Below are positions 24,412 to 32,186 of a stretch of DNA of 41,755 nt, piece by piece. Under the pieces are notes generated by a model. That model worked only from the letters and a program-made list of their open reading frames with translations. It searched no databases and had not been told where the DNA came from. How positions within the stretch are numbered: position 1 is the first letter of the stretch; every line of letters begins with the position of its first letter. Source of the DNA: Rhizobium sp. Q54 (lineage in GTDB: Bacteria; Pseudomonadota; Alphaproteobacteria; Rhizobiales; Xanthobacteraceae); assembly GCA_945870035.1 (NCBI GenBank), contig CAMBQQ010000030.1, positions 1 through 41,755 on the forward strand. Reading direction: 5' to 3'. The position numbers and the translations under genes were made by a program.

Positions 24412-26928
24412 CTAAGCTGCGCTCTGCTTGGCGGCGGGCTTGGCGACCGGGTCGGCCGCGTGCGTGAGCGGAAACATGCAGACAACTTTGGTGCCGGCGC
24501 CGACCGTCGACTCGATTTCGATGGTGCCGCCATGCAATTCGACGAAGGAACGCACCAGTGACAACCCCAGCCCGGTGCCGCGATGTTCTGAGCCCTGCGA
24601 GTCGGTTTCGAACCAGTCGAAAACCTTGTCTCTTGCTTCCGGCGGAATGCCAGGTCCGCGATCAACCACGGTGAACACCACCGCCCCGTCCTGGCGTTCG
24701 GCAGACAAAGTCACGGCGGCGCCTTGCGGCGAGAAGCCGACGGCGTTGGATAAAAGATTGAACAGCACCTGGCGCAGGCGGCGCTCGTCCGCGCTGAAGC
24801 TGCCGATGCCCGGCGCGGCAAGAATTTCCAGCTTCAGGTTGTTCTTGACCAGCCGGTCGAGCACGCCTTCCGCCGCCGCTTCCATGCATTTGCGGATGTC
24901 GACGTCGGACAAATTCAGCGTCATGGCGCCGGCGTCGATGGTAGCGAGGTCGAGAATGTTATTGATGATCGCCAGCAGCGCATTGGTCGATGTCGTGATG
25001 TAGCCGAGATATTCATGTTGCTTGGCATTGAGCGGACCGAATGCCGGATCGCCGAGCAAATTGGCGAAGCCGATGATATTGGTCAGCGGCGAGCGCAATT
25101 CATAGGACACATGGTGCACGAATTCGATCTTGATGCCGTCGGCGGCGACCAGCGCCTCGTTGCGGTCGAGCAGCGCCCGCTCGACATTGACGGTATCGCT
25201 GACGTCCTGGAAGGTCACGAGGGTCGCGCCGTCCGGTAGCGGCATGGTTGCCATGTCGATCACCACGCCGTCGCGTCGTTCGAGCCGCGCGACGACCGGC
25301 TCGCGGCCGTCGATCGCTGTCACGGCGGCGCGCAGCGTGCGCCAGACGGTATTGTCATCGTGCAATGCTTGCGACCAGGCGGTAACGGCTTCGATATGCG
25401 GGTGGGCGTCGAGTGCTTCCGGCGACAGCTTCCACATGCGCTGGAACGCCGGGTTGTGCAGGCGGATCCGGCCGTCCGAGCCGAACACGGCAACCGCTTC
25501 AGCCAGATGATCGAGCGTCTCGCTCTGCACCTTGATCAGCGCATCGTAGCGGCGATGCATGTCGAGGCGTTCGGTGACGTCGTCATAAAGATAGGTAATG
25601 CCGCCTTCCGGATTGGGCGTGGTGACGACGCGCAAGGTGCGGCCGTCGGGCAGGTGCCACATGTGCTCCTGCGGTTCGACCATGCGGTAGGCTTCGTAGA
25701 GCTGCTGCTTCCACTGCCGGAAGTCCTGCTGCTCGGGCAGCTTGCGGTCGGCCCGCAGTTTATCGAGCACGGCGCTGTCGGTCGGGTTCTGGTCCAGCGT
25801 TCCGGCATCGAGGTCGAACAGCGACCGGAACGCGGTGTTGTAGAAGATCAGCTTGCGGTCGACGTTGAAGATAGCGACGCCGGTGGCGAGCTGGTCGAGC
25901 ACGCGGCGGTGCGCGTCGATCATGCGCGCGAGTTCCGAACGCATGGTCTCGGCTTCAGTGCGATCGATGGCGATGCCGGCGCTGCCGCCGCCGCTCGGTG
26001 CGTCGATGACGTCGAAGATGCGGCGTTCGCCGGCGACGATGGCCGGCAGGCGCTTGGTGAAAGCTTCGCCGGCGGCGCGGGCGCTTGCTGCCTCGGCGCG
26101 GGCCGGGCGGTCGAGCAGTTCGAGTTCGCGCGCCACCGCGTCGGTCGGATCGACCGCTTCGACGGCGCGGGCGTATGCCGAATTGGCGAATACCAGATGG
26201 CCATTGCCATCGCGCGCCCAGACCGGCGCCGGCAGCGATTCGAGCAGCGCCTTCATGGTCTCGACATCGGCGTTGAGACGGTCATGGCGCGTGGCGAGAT
26301 CGACAAGATCGCGCTCGATGCCGCTGACGTCGCGCAGTCGCAGAACGGCGCGGCCGCCAACGGCGCGGCCGGTGGCCTCGAGCGGGCGGCCGGCCGACGT
26401 TGTCAGTGTCATGACAAAGCCGCGGCCATCGCCGCGCAAGGCCGTGACGGCTTGTTCGATGGCCTGCGCCGTTGCCGGTTCCAGCCAGGCGCCGAAGGCT
26501 AGCACGCGCTCCGCATTGCCGGCGACGATGATGGACGTATCGCCGAGAATCTCGGGACGGTCGTCTGCTGCGGTCCAGGTCACCAGCACTTGCGGATCGG
26601 ACAGAAACAGCTGCTTGAAGCGGTCGGCTTCGGCTTGCAGTGCCAAGGTGTCGTCGCGCGTACCGGGATCATGGCGGCCGGCGTTGCGGCGATTGCGGAT
26701 CATGACGACGGCGGCGACAACGGCAAAGCAGGCGGCGCCGGCAAACAAAGTGAGCGTGACGATTTCCTGCCGGTCAAACAGACCGGCGGCGCGGTTAAGC
26801 GCTTCCGCTCCGGCTTCGGCCGCGCTGAATGGGACGCAAAGATGGGCGAGGACGGTGGCGGAGAGGACTCCACCTCGCCTCGGACGAGAGCGCAGCCTCT
26901 CGTTCGACGTCCGGATCGTCTCCGGCAT
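24412..26928 (-). CDS. divL: DivL-type cell-cycle kinase (Tyr in place of phospho-acceptor His)
   Basis: An 838-residue membrane sensor. Two hydrophobic segments (about 20-37 and 55-76) are followed by several PAS-like domains (for example ESLPAPVWARDGNGHL, DQLATGVAIFNVDRKL, DHLAEAVAVFGSDGRI), then a dimerisation helix whose H-box reads HVSYELRSPLTN: Tyr609 replaces the usual His, the hallmark of Caulobacter DivL. The ATPase domain is complete (N-box LFNLLSNAV, VDRGPGIP, GTGLGLSLV). DivL interacts with DivK-P and CckA to control CtrA. The ATG at 26928 is preferred over a TTG at 26970. Its nearness to tsaE and addAB is the usual rhizobial context. Confidence 0.88.
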   Translation of the reverse strand: MPETIRTSNERLRSRPRRGGVLSATVLAHLCVPFSAAEAGAEALNRAAGLFDRQEIVTLTLFAGAACFAVVAAVVMIRNRRNAGRHDPGTRDDTLALQAEADRFKQLFLSDPQVLVTWTAADDRPEILGDTSIIVAGNAERVLAFGAWLEPATAQAIEQAVTALRGDGRGFVMTLTTSAGRPLEATGRAVGGRAVLRLRDVSGIERDLVDLATRHDRLNADVETMKALLESLPAPVWARDGNGHLVFANSAYARAVEAVDPTDAVARELELLDRPARAEAASARAAGEAFTKRLPAIVAGERRIFDVIDAPSGGGSAGIAIDRTEAETMRSELARMIDAHRRVLDQLATGVAIFNVDRKLIFYNTAFRSLFDLDAGTLDQNPTDSAVLDKLRADRKLPEQQDFRQWKQQLYEAYRMVEPQEHMWHLPDGRTLRVVTTPNPEGGITYLYDDVTERLDMHRRYDALIKVQSETLDHLAEAVAVFGSDGRIRLHNPAFQRMWKLSPEALDAHPHIEAVTAWSQALHDDNTVWRTLRAAVTAIDGREPVVARLERRDGVVIDMATMPLPDGATLVTFQDVSDTVNVERALLDRNEALVAADGIKIEFVHHVSYELRSPLTNIIGFANLLGDPAFGPLNAKQHEYLGYITTSTNALLAIINNILDLATIDAGAMTLNLSDVDIRKCMEAAAEGVLDRLVKNNLKLEILAAPGIGSFSADERRLRQVLFNLLSNAVGFSPQGAAVTLSAERQDGAVVFTVVDRGPGIPPEARDKVFDWFETDSQGSEHRGTGLGLSLVRSFVELHGGTIEIESTVGAGTKVVCMFPLTHAADPVAKPAAKQSAA

Positions 26929-27002
26929 TTCAGAATTGCCCCAAAGGATACGCAACGTGGATTGCGTCAACGGACGCGAGCGATGTCCGCAACATCGGAC
27001 GC

Positions 27003-27047
27003 GAATCGTTGGACTTTACCCCCACGGGGAGTCGCGCCGAAAGAGTC
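27003..27047. promoter_or_regulatory. Cluster of three GANTC sites upstream of divL
   Basis: GAATC (27003-27007), GAGTC (27029-27033) and GAGTC (27043-27047) occur within 45 bp, 75-119 bp upstream of the divL start. GANTC is the target of the cell-cycle methyltransferase CcrM in Alphaproteobacteria; methylation control of divL is inference. Confidence 0.4.
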
Positions 27048-27114
27048 CATATGGTGAACGTGTCGAGGCAATGCGGATATTCGAACGACGCGGAAATCGC
27101 CGCGAGCCTGCCGG

Positions 27115-27525
27115 TTATTTCGTGGCTTCAGCGCGCTTGACCAGGTCTTCGATACTGATGCGGCCGAGTGCCAGCGAAAAGCTGCGTTCCGCTTCGGCCA
27201 GCGCCGGGTTCACGACATCGCTGACCAGTTCCGGCAACGATGTTTGCGGTTCCTCGTCGTCGTCCGCGCTCGAGGCCGCGCGCAGGATGTCTTCTGCGGT
27301 GATTTTCTTGTGTTCGCGCGCCAGTTCGTAGCCGCCGTGCGGTCCGCGAATGCCTTTCAGGATGCCGTCGCGGACAAGCGCTTGCAGCACCGGCTCGAGA
27401 TGGCGCGGCGGCAGCTTGTGACGCGCCGCCAAGGCCTTGCCCGATACCGGCCGGCCTTGAGCATTGATAGCCACGTCAATGACGGCGGCAATGGCAAGTA
27501 TGCCTTTGCGGGAAACCAGCGGCAT
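27115..27525 (-). CDS. Rrf2-family transcriptional regulator without cysteines
   Basis: A 136-residue winged-helix regulator (MPLVSRKGILAIAAV, then LPPRHLEPVLQALVRDGILKGIRGPHGGYEL, the Rrf2 recognition helix and wing). It contains no cysteine at all, so it cannot hold the iron-sulfur cluster of IscR, NsrR or RirA and must sense something else or act without a cluster. The ATG at 27525 is preferred to an upstream TTG at 27543. It lies 84 bp after dut and 186 bp before divL, all on the minus strand, so cotranscription with either is possible. Target genes are unknown. Confidence 0.85.
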   Translation of the reverse strand: MPLVSRKGILAIAAVIDVAINAQGRPVSGKALAARHKLPPRHLEPVLQALVRDGILKGIRGPHGGYELAREHKKITAEDILRAASSADDDEEPQTSLPELVSDVVNPALAEAERSFSLALGRISIEDLVKRAEATK

Positions 27526-27609
27526 TATCGGCACCAGTTGCAACTAATTTCAACGGTAATAGGCTACAGTCAGCAATTCGTCTAGCCGATAATTGGAATA
27601 AAGTTCATT

Positions 27610-28065
27610 TCAACCACCGGTGGACCCAAATCCACCAATTCCTCTCGTTGTTTCATCGAGGGTGGCGACTTCAATAAAAGTCACGCGCGCTACGGTTGCG
27701 ACCACTATCTGGGCTATGCGCATGCCGCGCGCGATCTCAACTGATTCGGTACCGTGATTGATGAGGATGACCTGGATCTCGCCGCGATAATCCGCGTCGA
27801 TCGTGCCGGGCGAATTGAGGACCGTCACACCGTGTTTGGCGGCGAGACCGGAACGCGGACGCACCTGCGCTTCGAAGCCGTTCGGCAATGCGATAGCCAA
27901 TCCTGTCGGCACCAACAAGCGCGCACTCGGTGCAAGCGTGAGCGGCGCGTGCGCGGGCACGGCGGCGGTGAGATCGAAACCGGCGGCAAGCTCGGTCTGA
28001 TAGGCCGGCAACGGCAGATCTTGCGCATGCGCCAGACGGGTGATGCGAACGTCAACGATGTTCAA
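27610..28065 (-). CDS. dut: dUTP diphosphatase
   Basis: Hydrolyses dUTP to dUMP, limiting uracil in DNA and supplying dTMP synthesis. 151 residues, a trimeric enzyme. Motif 2 is [11 protein letters not shown], motif 3 [13 protein letters not shown] with the catalytic Asp, motif 4 RIAQIVV, and motif 5 [10 protein letters not shown] at the C-terminus. The start is TTG at 28065, which overlaps the coaBC stop (TTGA) and has GGGAGA 4-5 nt upstream; no ATG fits. coaBC-dut is a common alphaproteobacterial pair. Confidence 0.93.
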   Translation of the reverse strand: MNIVDVRITRLAHAQDLPLPAYQTELAAGFDLTAAVPAHAPLTLAPSARLLVPTGLAIALPNGFEAQVRPRSGLAAKHGVTVLNSPGTIDADYRGEIQVILINHGTESVEIARGMRIAQIVVATVARVTFIEVATLDETTRGIGGFGSTGG

Positions 28066-29456
28066 CTCTTGTCTCCCTTCAACGCCGCGGATATGCGCGC
28101 AATCAGCATCGTGGCAGCGTCTTCCTTGCTTTGCGGCGGCCAGGGCTCGGCGCCGGAGATCGTGACCAGCGTGATGGTGTTGTTGTCGCCGCCCATGATG
28201 CCGGTATCGGGCGATACATCGTTGGCGAGAATCCAGTCGCAGCCCTTCCTGGCGAGCTTGGCCTTGGCGTTGGCCTCGACGTTCTCGGTCTCGGCGGCAA
28301 AGCCGATCACCAGCGAGGGACGTCCCGATGGACGATGCGCGATGGTCGACAGGATGTCCGGGTTTTCCGTGAGCGACAGTTCGGGCGTCGCGCTGCCGGC
28401 TTTCTTCTTGATCTTCTGCGCGCCGACATTGGCGACACGCCAGTCGGCAACGGCGGCGGCGAAGATGGCGACGTCGGCGGGCAGCGCGCGCTCGACTGCC
28501 TCGAGCATGTCGCGCGCGGTTTCCACGCTGACAACTTTAACACCGTCCGGCTTCGGCAAATTCACCGGCCCGCTGATCAATGTCACATCGGCGCCGGCCG
28601 CGGCGGCGGCCTGCGCAATGGCGTAGCCCTGCTTGCCGGACGACCGGTTGGCGATATAGCGCACCGGATCGATCGGTTCATGCGTCGGACCGGCGGTGAT
28701 CAGCACGCGCTTGCCTTGTAACGGTTGCGGCGCGCCCGCTGCCTTGAAAATTCTCTCGACGCCCGCCGCGATTTCCAAGGGCTCGGCCATACGGCCAAGG
28801 CCGCGTTCGCCGCTCTCGGCCATTTCGCCGCTATTGGGACCGATAAACGTGACGCCATCGGCGGCGAGCTGCGCCAGATTGCGCTGCGTCGCTTTGTGCG
28901 ACCACATTGCCGGGTTCATCGCCGGCGCCAGCACGATCTTCGCTTTGGCCGCCAACAGGACAGCGGTGGCGAGATCGTTGGCCAGGCCATTCGCCATCTT
29001 GGCCATCAGGTCGGCGGTCGCCGGTGCGACGACGATCAGGTCGGCTTCGCGCGCCAGGCGGATATGGCCGACGTCGAATTCATGCGTCGGGTCGAACAGA
29101 TCGGAAAAAACCCGTTCGCCGGTAATGGCGCCGGCCGACAGAGGCGTGATGAATTCCTCGGCCGCCTTGGTCAGAATGCAGCGGACGGCGATGCCGCGCT
29201 CTTTCAGCCGCCGGATCAGATCGAGCGACTTGTAGGCGGCGATGCCGCCGCCGATGATCAGCAGGACCCGCCTGACCGGCGCCGGCTCGTTCGCGTGCCG
29301 GCCGGGCGCTGGGGCGGGCGGCGTCTCGGTGTCGCTGGCGGCGTCGCGCAGAATATTGCGGATCTCGTCTTCGACCGAGCGGCCATGGTGGGCGGCGCGC
29401 AACCGCAATTGCTGCTTGAGCGCCTCGTCGATCTGCCGGACGGTGAGCGAGGCCAT
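28062..29456 (-). CDS. coaBC: CoaBC with an N-terminal ribbon-helix-helix domain
   Basis: Makes 4'-phosphopantetheine for coenzyme A: CoaB joins phosphopantothenate to Cys, CoaC (FMN) decarboxylates it. 464 residues. CoaC spans about 63-230, with His131 (GHIRLA) and the PAMNPAMW motif (Asn181); CoaB about 240-464, with [14 protein letters not shown] and KIKKK. Two oddities are seen. Residues 1-40 ([18 protein letters not shown].., [12 protein letters not shown]) form a FitA/Arc-like DNA-binding domain, normally a plasmid-stability antitoxin. And the CoaC clamp at 211-223 reads [13 protein letters not shown], lacking the catalytic Cys of the usual ACG motif. The ATG at 29456 has a poor ribosome-binding site, but no other start codon precedes CoaC except TTG. 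Confidence 0.92.
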   Translation of the reverse strand: MASLTVRQIDEALKQQLRLRAAHHGRSVEDEIRNILRDAASDTETPPAPAPGRHANEPAPVRRVLLIIGGGIAAYKSLDLIRRLKERGIAVRCILTKAAEEFITPLSAGAITGERVFSDLFDPTHEFDVGHIRLAREADLIVVAPATADLMAKMANGLANDLATAVLLAAKAKIVLAPAMNPAMWSHKATQRNLAQLAADGVTFIGPNSGEMAESGERGLGRMAEPLEIAAGVERIFKAAGAPQPLQGKRVLITAGPTHEPIDPVRYIANRSSGKQGYAIAQAAAAAGADVTLISGPVNLPKPDGVKVVSVETARDMLEAVERALPADVAIFAAAVADWRVANVGAQKIKKKAGSATPELSLTENPDILSTIAHRPSGRPSLVIGFAAETENVEANAKAKLARKGCDWILANDVSPDTGIMGGDNNTITLVTISGAEPWPPQSKEDAATMLIARISAALKGDKS

Positions 29457-29485
29457 GAAAACCGTTGTAAAAACAGTTGCTTAAT

Positions 29486-29514
29486 CGCATATGATGGCGT
29501 TGCCATCAATGCAA
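29486..29514 (-). promoter_or_regulatory. Candidate coaBC promoter with embedded operator
   Basis: On the minus strand TTGCAT (29514-29509), 17 bp, TATGCG (29491-29486). The 17-bp spacer is exactly an inverted repeat, tgatggc-aac-gccatca. Promoter elements are weak matches; the inverted repeat is perfect. It lies 30 bp upstream of the coaBC start and could be bound by the ribbon-helix-helix domain of CoaBC itself. Confidence 0.4.
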
Positions 29515-29545
29515 TCATAGCAAATTCGGCGATATTCTCAAGGCC

Positions 29546-30028
29546 TCAGGCCAGGCTGCGCAAGGTCTCGCGCAACTGCTCAGCGCTGCCATTGGCGATG
29601 CGGAATTCGACCTCGACATGGGTCGATTTCCAGACCGGATAGGCCTTGTGCAACAGCTTGCGGCCCGCCTCGGTAATAACCAGGCGGCGGCTGCGCTTGT
29701 CCTCTTTATCGATCGTAACCTTCAGCAAATCGCGCCGCTCCAGCGGCTTCAGATTGGCGGTCAACGTGGTGCGGTCCATCGCCAGCAGCGTGGCGACGCT
29801 GCCGATGGTCGGCGGTTCAGGCCGGTTGAGCGACATCAGCAGCGAGAACTGCCCGCTGGTGAGATCGAACGGCCGCAGCGCCTCGTCGAAACGCCGCGCC
29901 AGCATGCGGGCGGCGCGCTGGACATGCAGGCACAGGCAGGCATCGCGCACTTCGATCGTGGCGGAAAACGGCAAGATATCGCTGGCATCCGGACTGATAT
30001 TTTGCCGCGCGTTTTGCCGGGTTGACAT
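29546..30028 (-). CDS. MarR-family transcriptional regulator
   Basis: A 160-residue winged-helix regulator. LRPFDLTSGQFSLLMSL begins the DNA-binding region, GSVATLLAMDRTTLTANLKPLERRDLL is the recognition helix area, and KEDKRSRRLVITEAGRKLL is the wing and MarR signature (D-x-R-x-x-x-L-T-x-x-G). Three cysteines occur, two close together (DACLCLHVQ, about residues 30-32), which could respond to oxidants or electrophiles; that is inference. It is divergent from the five-gene VOC/DUF899 operon and shares a palindromic operator with it. The -10 hexamer is only 6 nt from the ATG, so the transcript is probably leaderless. Confidence 0.9.
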   Translation of the reverse strand: MSTRQNARQNISPDASDILPFSATIEVRDACLCLHVQRAARMLARRFDEALRPFDLTSGQFSLLMSLNRPEPPTIGSVATLLAMDRTTLTANLKPLERRDLLKVTIDKEDKRSRRLVITEAGRKLLHKAYPVWKSTHVEVEFRIANGSAEQLRETLRSLA

Positions 30029-30063
30029 GAGGCAATATAGGTTGATATCAACGTATTTGTCAA
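30022..30063. promoter_or_regulatory. Overlapping divergent promoters and MarR operator
   Basis: Plus strand: TTGACA (30022-30027), 18 bp, TATCAA (30046-30051), driving the VOC operon. Minus strand: TTGACA (30063-30058), 18 bp, TATATT (30039-30034), driving marR. The perfect palindrome gttgatatcaac (30041-30052) lies inside the marR spacer and covers the plus -10 element, so a bound regulator would block both. This is a classic self-regulating MarR arrangement. Confidence 0.7.
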
Positions 30064-30090
30064 GGAATGGATCACAAGAAGGGAAGCGCC

Positions 30091-30489
30091 ATGCAGGTTA
30101 CCCCCTATCTGATGCTGGACGGCCGCTGCGAGGAAGCGCTCGAGTTCTACAAGAAGGCGGTTGGCGCCGAAGTCGGCACGTTGATGCGCTTCAAGGATGC
30201 GCCTCCCGGCGCATGCGCCGCCGGTGCCGAAAACAAAATCATGCATGTTGCGTTCAAGGTCGGCGACACGACGTTGATGGCGTCCGACGGCAGCAATGCC
30301 AACAGACCGGAATTCAAGGGCATCTCGCTGTCGCTCAACGCCAAAGATGAAGGCGATGCCGAGCGGATGTTCAGTGCGCTCGGCGAGGGCGGCCAGGTGC
30401 AGATGCCATTGGACAAGACATTTTTCGCCAAACGCTTCGGCATGGTCGCCGACAAGTTCGGCGTCAGCTGGATGATCATCGCCGAATAG
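30091..30489 (+). CDS. VOC-family (PhnB-type) protein
   Basis: 132 residues of the glyoxalase/bleomycin-resistance (vicinal oxygen chelate) fold, PhnB subgroup: QVTPYLMLDGRCEEALEFYKKAVGAEV opens it, and VMHVAF-like IMHVAFKVGDTTLMASD, MPLDKTFFAKRFGMVADKFGVSWMI close it. The ATG at 30091 was chosen because GAAGGGA precedes it at good distance; an in-frame ATG at 30067 has a sequence (AAGGA) too close. First gene of the MarR-linked operon. The substrate is unknown. Confidence 0.85.
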   Translation: MQVTPYLMLDGRCEEALEFYKKAVGAEVGTLMRFKDAPPGACAAGAENKIMHVAFKVGDTTLMASDGSNANRPEFKGISLSLNAKDEGDAERMFSALGEGGQVQMPLDKTFFAKRFGMVADKFGVSWMIIAE

Positions 30490-30535
30490 CGGACGGAAAG
30501 TCCGCAATAGAGTCTTCAACGCAAGGAGCACCGCG

Positions 30536-31246
30536 ATGCTTGAGAAGACCGGCACGCTCGCGCCCGCGTCCGAACTGGCGGCTAATTGCAAAGTCCGTTT
30601 TCCCAACGAGAGCGCCGACTATCGCCGCGCCCGCACCGCACTGCTGGTCGAGGAAATCGAATTGCGCCGGCACATCGAGCGCGTCGCCGCGCAACGCCGT
30701 GCATTGCCGCCCGGCGGCGAAGTGAAGAACTACACGTTCGTCGGCGAGGCCGGGCCGACCGACCTGGCCAATATGTTCGGCGACAAGGATACCTTGGTCA
30801 TCTACACCTACATGTTCGGGCCGCAGCGCGAAAAGCCCTGCCCGATGTGTACGTCGTTGTTGAATGCCTGGGACGGCGAAGCCCGCGACATCATGCAGAA
30901 CGTCGCGCTGGCGATCACGGCGCGGTCGTCGATCGACCGGTTGAGGGCGTTCAAGTGGGAGCAAAGCTGGCGCGGCCTCAAGCTGTACTCAGACACAAGC
31001 GGTGACTTCAGCCGCGACTATCATGCCGTCACGCCCGACGGCGGCGACGATGCCGGTCTCCATGTCTTTACAAAGCGCGATGGCGCGATCCGTCATTTCT
31101 GGAGCGCCGAGATGGACGGTTCGACCGCCGATCCCGGACAGGATCCGCGCGGCGCGCCGGACCTGATGCCGCTGTGGACCGTGCTCGACTGTACGCCGGC
31201 CGGCCGCGATCCGAAATGGTATCCGAAACTCGACGACGGCCGCTGA
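30536..31246 (+). CDS. DUF899 thioredoxin-like protein
   Basis: 236 residues. The family signature is visible as LLVEEIELRRHIERVAAQRRALPPGG at about 37-61, YTYMFGPQREKPCPMC with a CPMC pair at 102 and 105, and the C-terminal LMPLWTVLDCTPAGR and 'DPKWYPKLD'. DUF899 proteins are predicted thioredoxin-fold; the CxxC suggests redox chemistry, but the reaction is not known. AAGGAG precedes the ATG. Second gene of the operon, 46 bp after the VOC gene. Confidence 0.88.
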   Translation: MLEKTGTLAPASELAANCKVRFPNESADYRRARTALLVEEIELRRHIERVAAQRRALPPGGEVKNYTFVGEAGPTDLANMFGDKDTLVIYTYMFGPQREKPCPMCTSLLNAWDGEARDIMQNVALAITARSSIDRLRAFKWEQSWRGLKLYSDTSGDFSRDYHAVTPDGGDDAGLHVFTKRDGAIRHFWSAEMDGSTADPGQDPRGAPDLMPLWTVLDCTPAGRDPKWYPKLDDGR

Positions 31247-31282
31247 CACGCGCCCCTGTAAAAAACGAAAAAGGATAACGTG

Positions 31283-31780
31283 ATGACGATCGCCCGACAG
31301 CGGATCACGCCGTGTCTTTGGTACGACAAGAACGCGGAAGAGGCCGCGAACTTTTACATCACCGTGTTCAGGAATTCGAAGATCACCCGCGTCGTTCGCT
31401 TCGGCACGGCCGGCCAGGAAATCCACGGCGGCGTGCCGGGCGCAGTGCTGGCCGTCGATTTCGAGCTGGATGGCCAGAAATTTTCCGGCCTCAATGGCGG
31501 ACCGCAATTCAAATTCAGCGAGGCGGTCTCGTTCCAGGTTCCGTGCGAAACACAGGAAGAGATCGACTACTATTGGTCCGCTCTGTCGAAGGGCGGCAAC
31601 GAAAGCAATTGCGGCTGGCTCAAGGACAAGTTCGGCATGTCGTGGCAGGTGTTTCCAGGAAAGCTGCTCGACATGCTGCGCGATCCCGACCGCGCCAAGG
31701 CCGATCGCGCCATGGCCGCGATGATGACCATGAACAAGATCGATCTGGCGGCGATCGAGCGCGCTTACGCCGGCCACTAG
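31283..31780 (+). CDS. Second VOC-family protein (3-demethylubiquinone methyltransferase-like fold)
   Basis: 165 residues of the PhnB-like branch misleadingly named after 3-demethylubiquinone 3-methyltransferase: RITPCLWYDKNAEEAANFY, GGPQFKFSEAVSFQVPCETQEEIDYYWSALSKGG, then CGWLKDKFGMSWQVFP. No methyltransferase motif is present, so it is a VOC protein, not UbiG. An AAAGGA ribosome-binding site serves the GTG at 31280 or the ATG at 31283; the ATG is given. Third gene of the operon. Confidence 0.87.
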   Translation: MTIARQRITPCLWYDKNAEEAANFYITVFRNSKITRVVRFGTAGQEIHGGVPGAVLAVDFELDGQKFSGLNGGPQFKFSEAVSFQVPCETQEEIDYYWSALSKGGNESNCGWLKDKFGMSWQVFPGKLLDMLRDPDRAKADRAMAAMMTMNKIDLAAIERAYAGH

Positions 31781-31803
31781 TCAATTCGGGGAGAGGAAAA
31801 CAC

Positions 31804-32169
31804 ATGACCTATGTCGATGGCTATATCGTTCCGGTGCCGAAGAAAAAACTCGCCGGCTATCGCAAAATGGCAAAGAAGGTCGGCGCCATCTGGATGGAAT
31901 ACGGTGCGCTGAGCTATGTCGAATGCGTCGCGGTCGATGTCAAGAAAGGCAAATGGACGTCGTTTCCGCGCAGCGTCAAGCTAAAGCCGAACGAAACGGT
32001 GATCTTTGCCTGGGCCACTTTCGAGTCGCGCAAGGCGCGCGACGCGGTCATGGCGAAATCAATGAAGGACAAGAGATCCATCGCCATAATGAATTCTAAG
32101 CAAATGCCGTTCGACGGCAAGCGCATGATCTTCGGCGGCTTCAAGACCATGATGGAATTCGCCGCATAA
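31804..32169 (+). CDS. DUF1428 (YbaA-like) protein
   Basis: 121 residues beginning MTYVDGYIVPVPKKKLAGYR, the family signature; WMEYGALSYVECVAVDV and FPRSVKLKPNETVIFAWATFESRKARD follow. It is a small alpha/beta-barrel (dimeric ferredoxin-like) fold of unknown function that often accompanies VOC and DUF899 genes. GGGAGAGGAAA precedes the ATG. The frame extends far upstream without a better start, overlapping the previous gene. Fourth gene, 23 bp after the second VOC gene. Confidence 0.87.
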   Translation: MTYVDGYIVPVPKKKLAGYRKMAKKVGAIWMEYGALSYVECVAVDVKKGKWTSFPRSVKLKPNETVIFAWATFESRKARDAVMAKSMKDKRSIAIMNSKQMPFDGKRMIFGGFKTMMEFAA

Positions 32170-32186
32170 ACCGCAGGGGCATCGCC

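Noticed and set aside
26929..26970. TTG start extending DivL by 14 residues
   Set aside because: ATG 26928 is closer to a plausible purine-rich sequence and needs no rare start codon.
31283..31780. Annotation as 3-demethylubiquinone methyltransferase in the ubiquinone pathway with nearby ubiB/ubiE
   Set aside because: No SAM-binding motif; the name is a database carry-over for this VOC subgroup. Proximity to ubiB is across a convergent repeat boundary.
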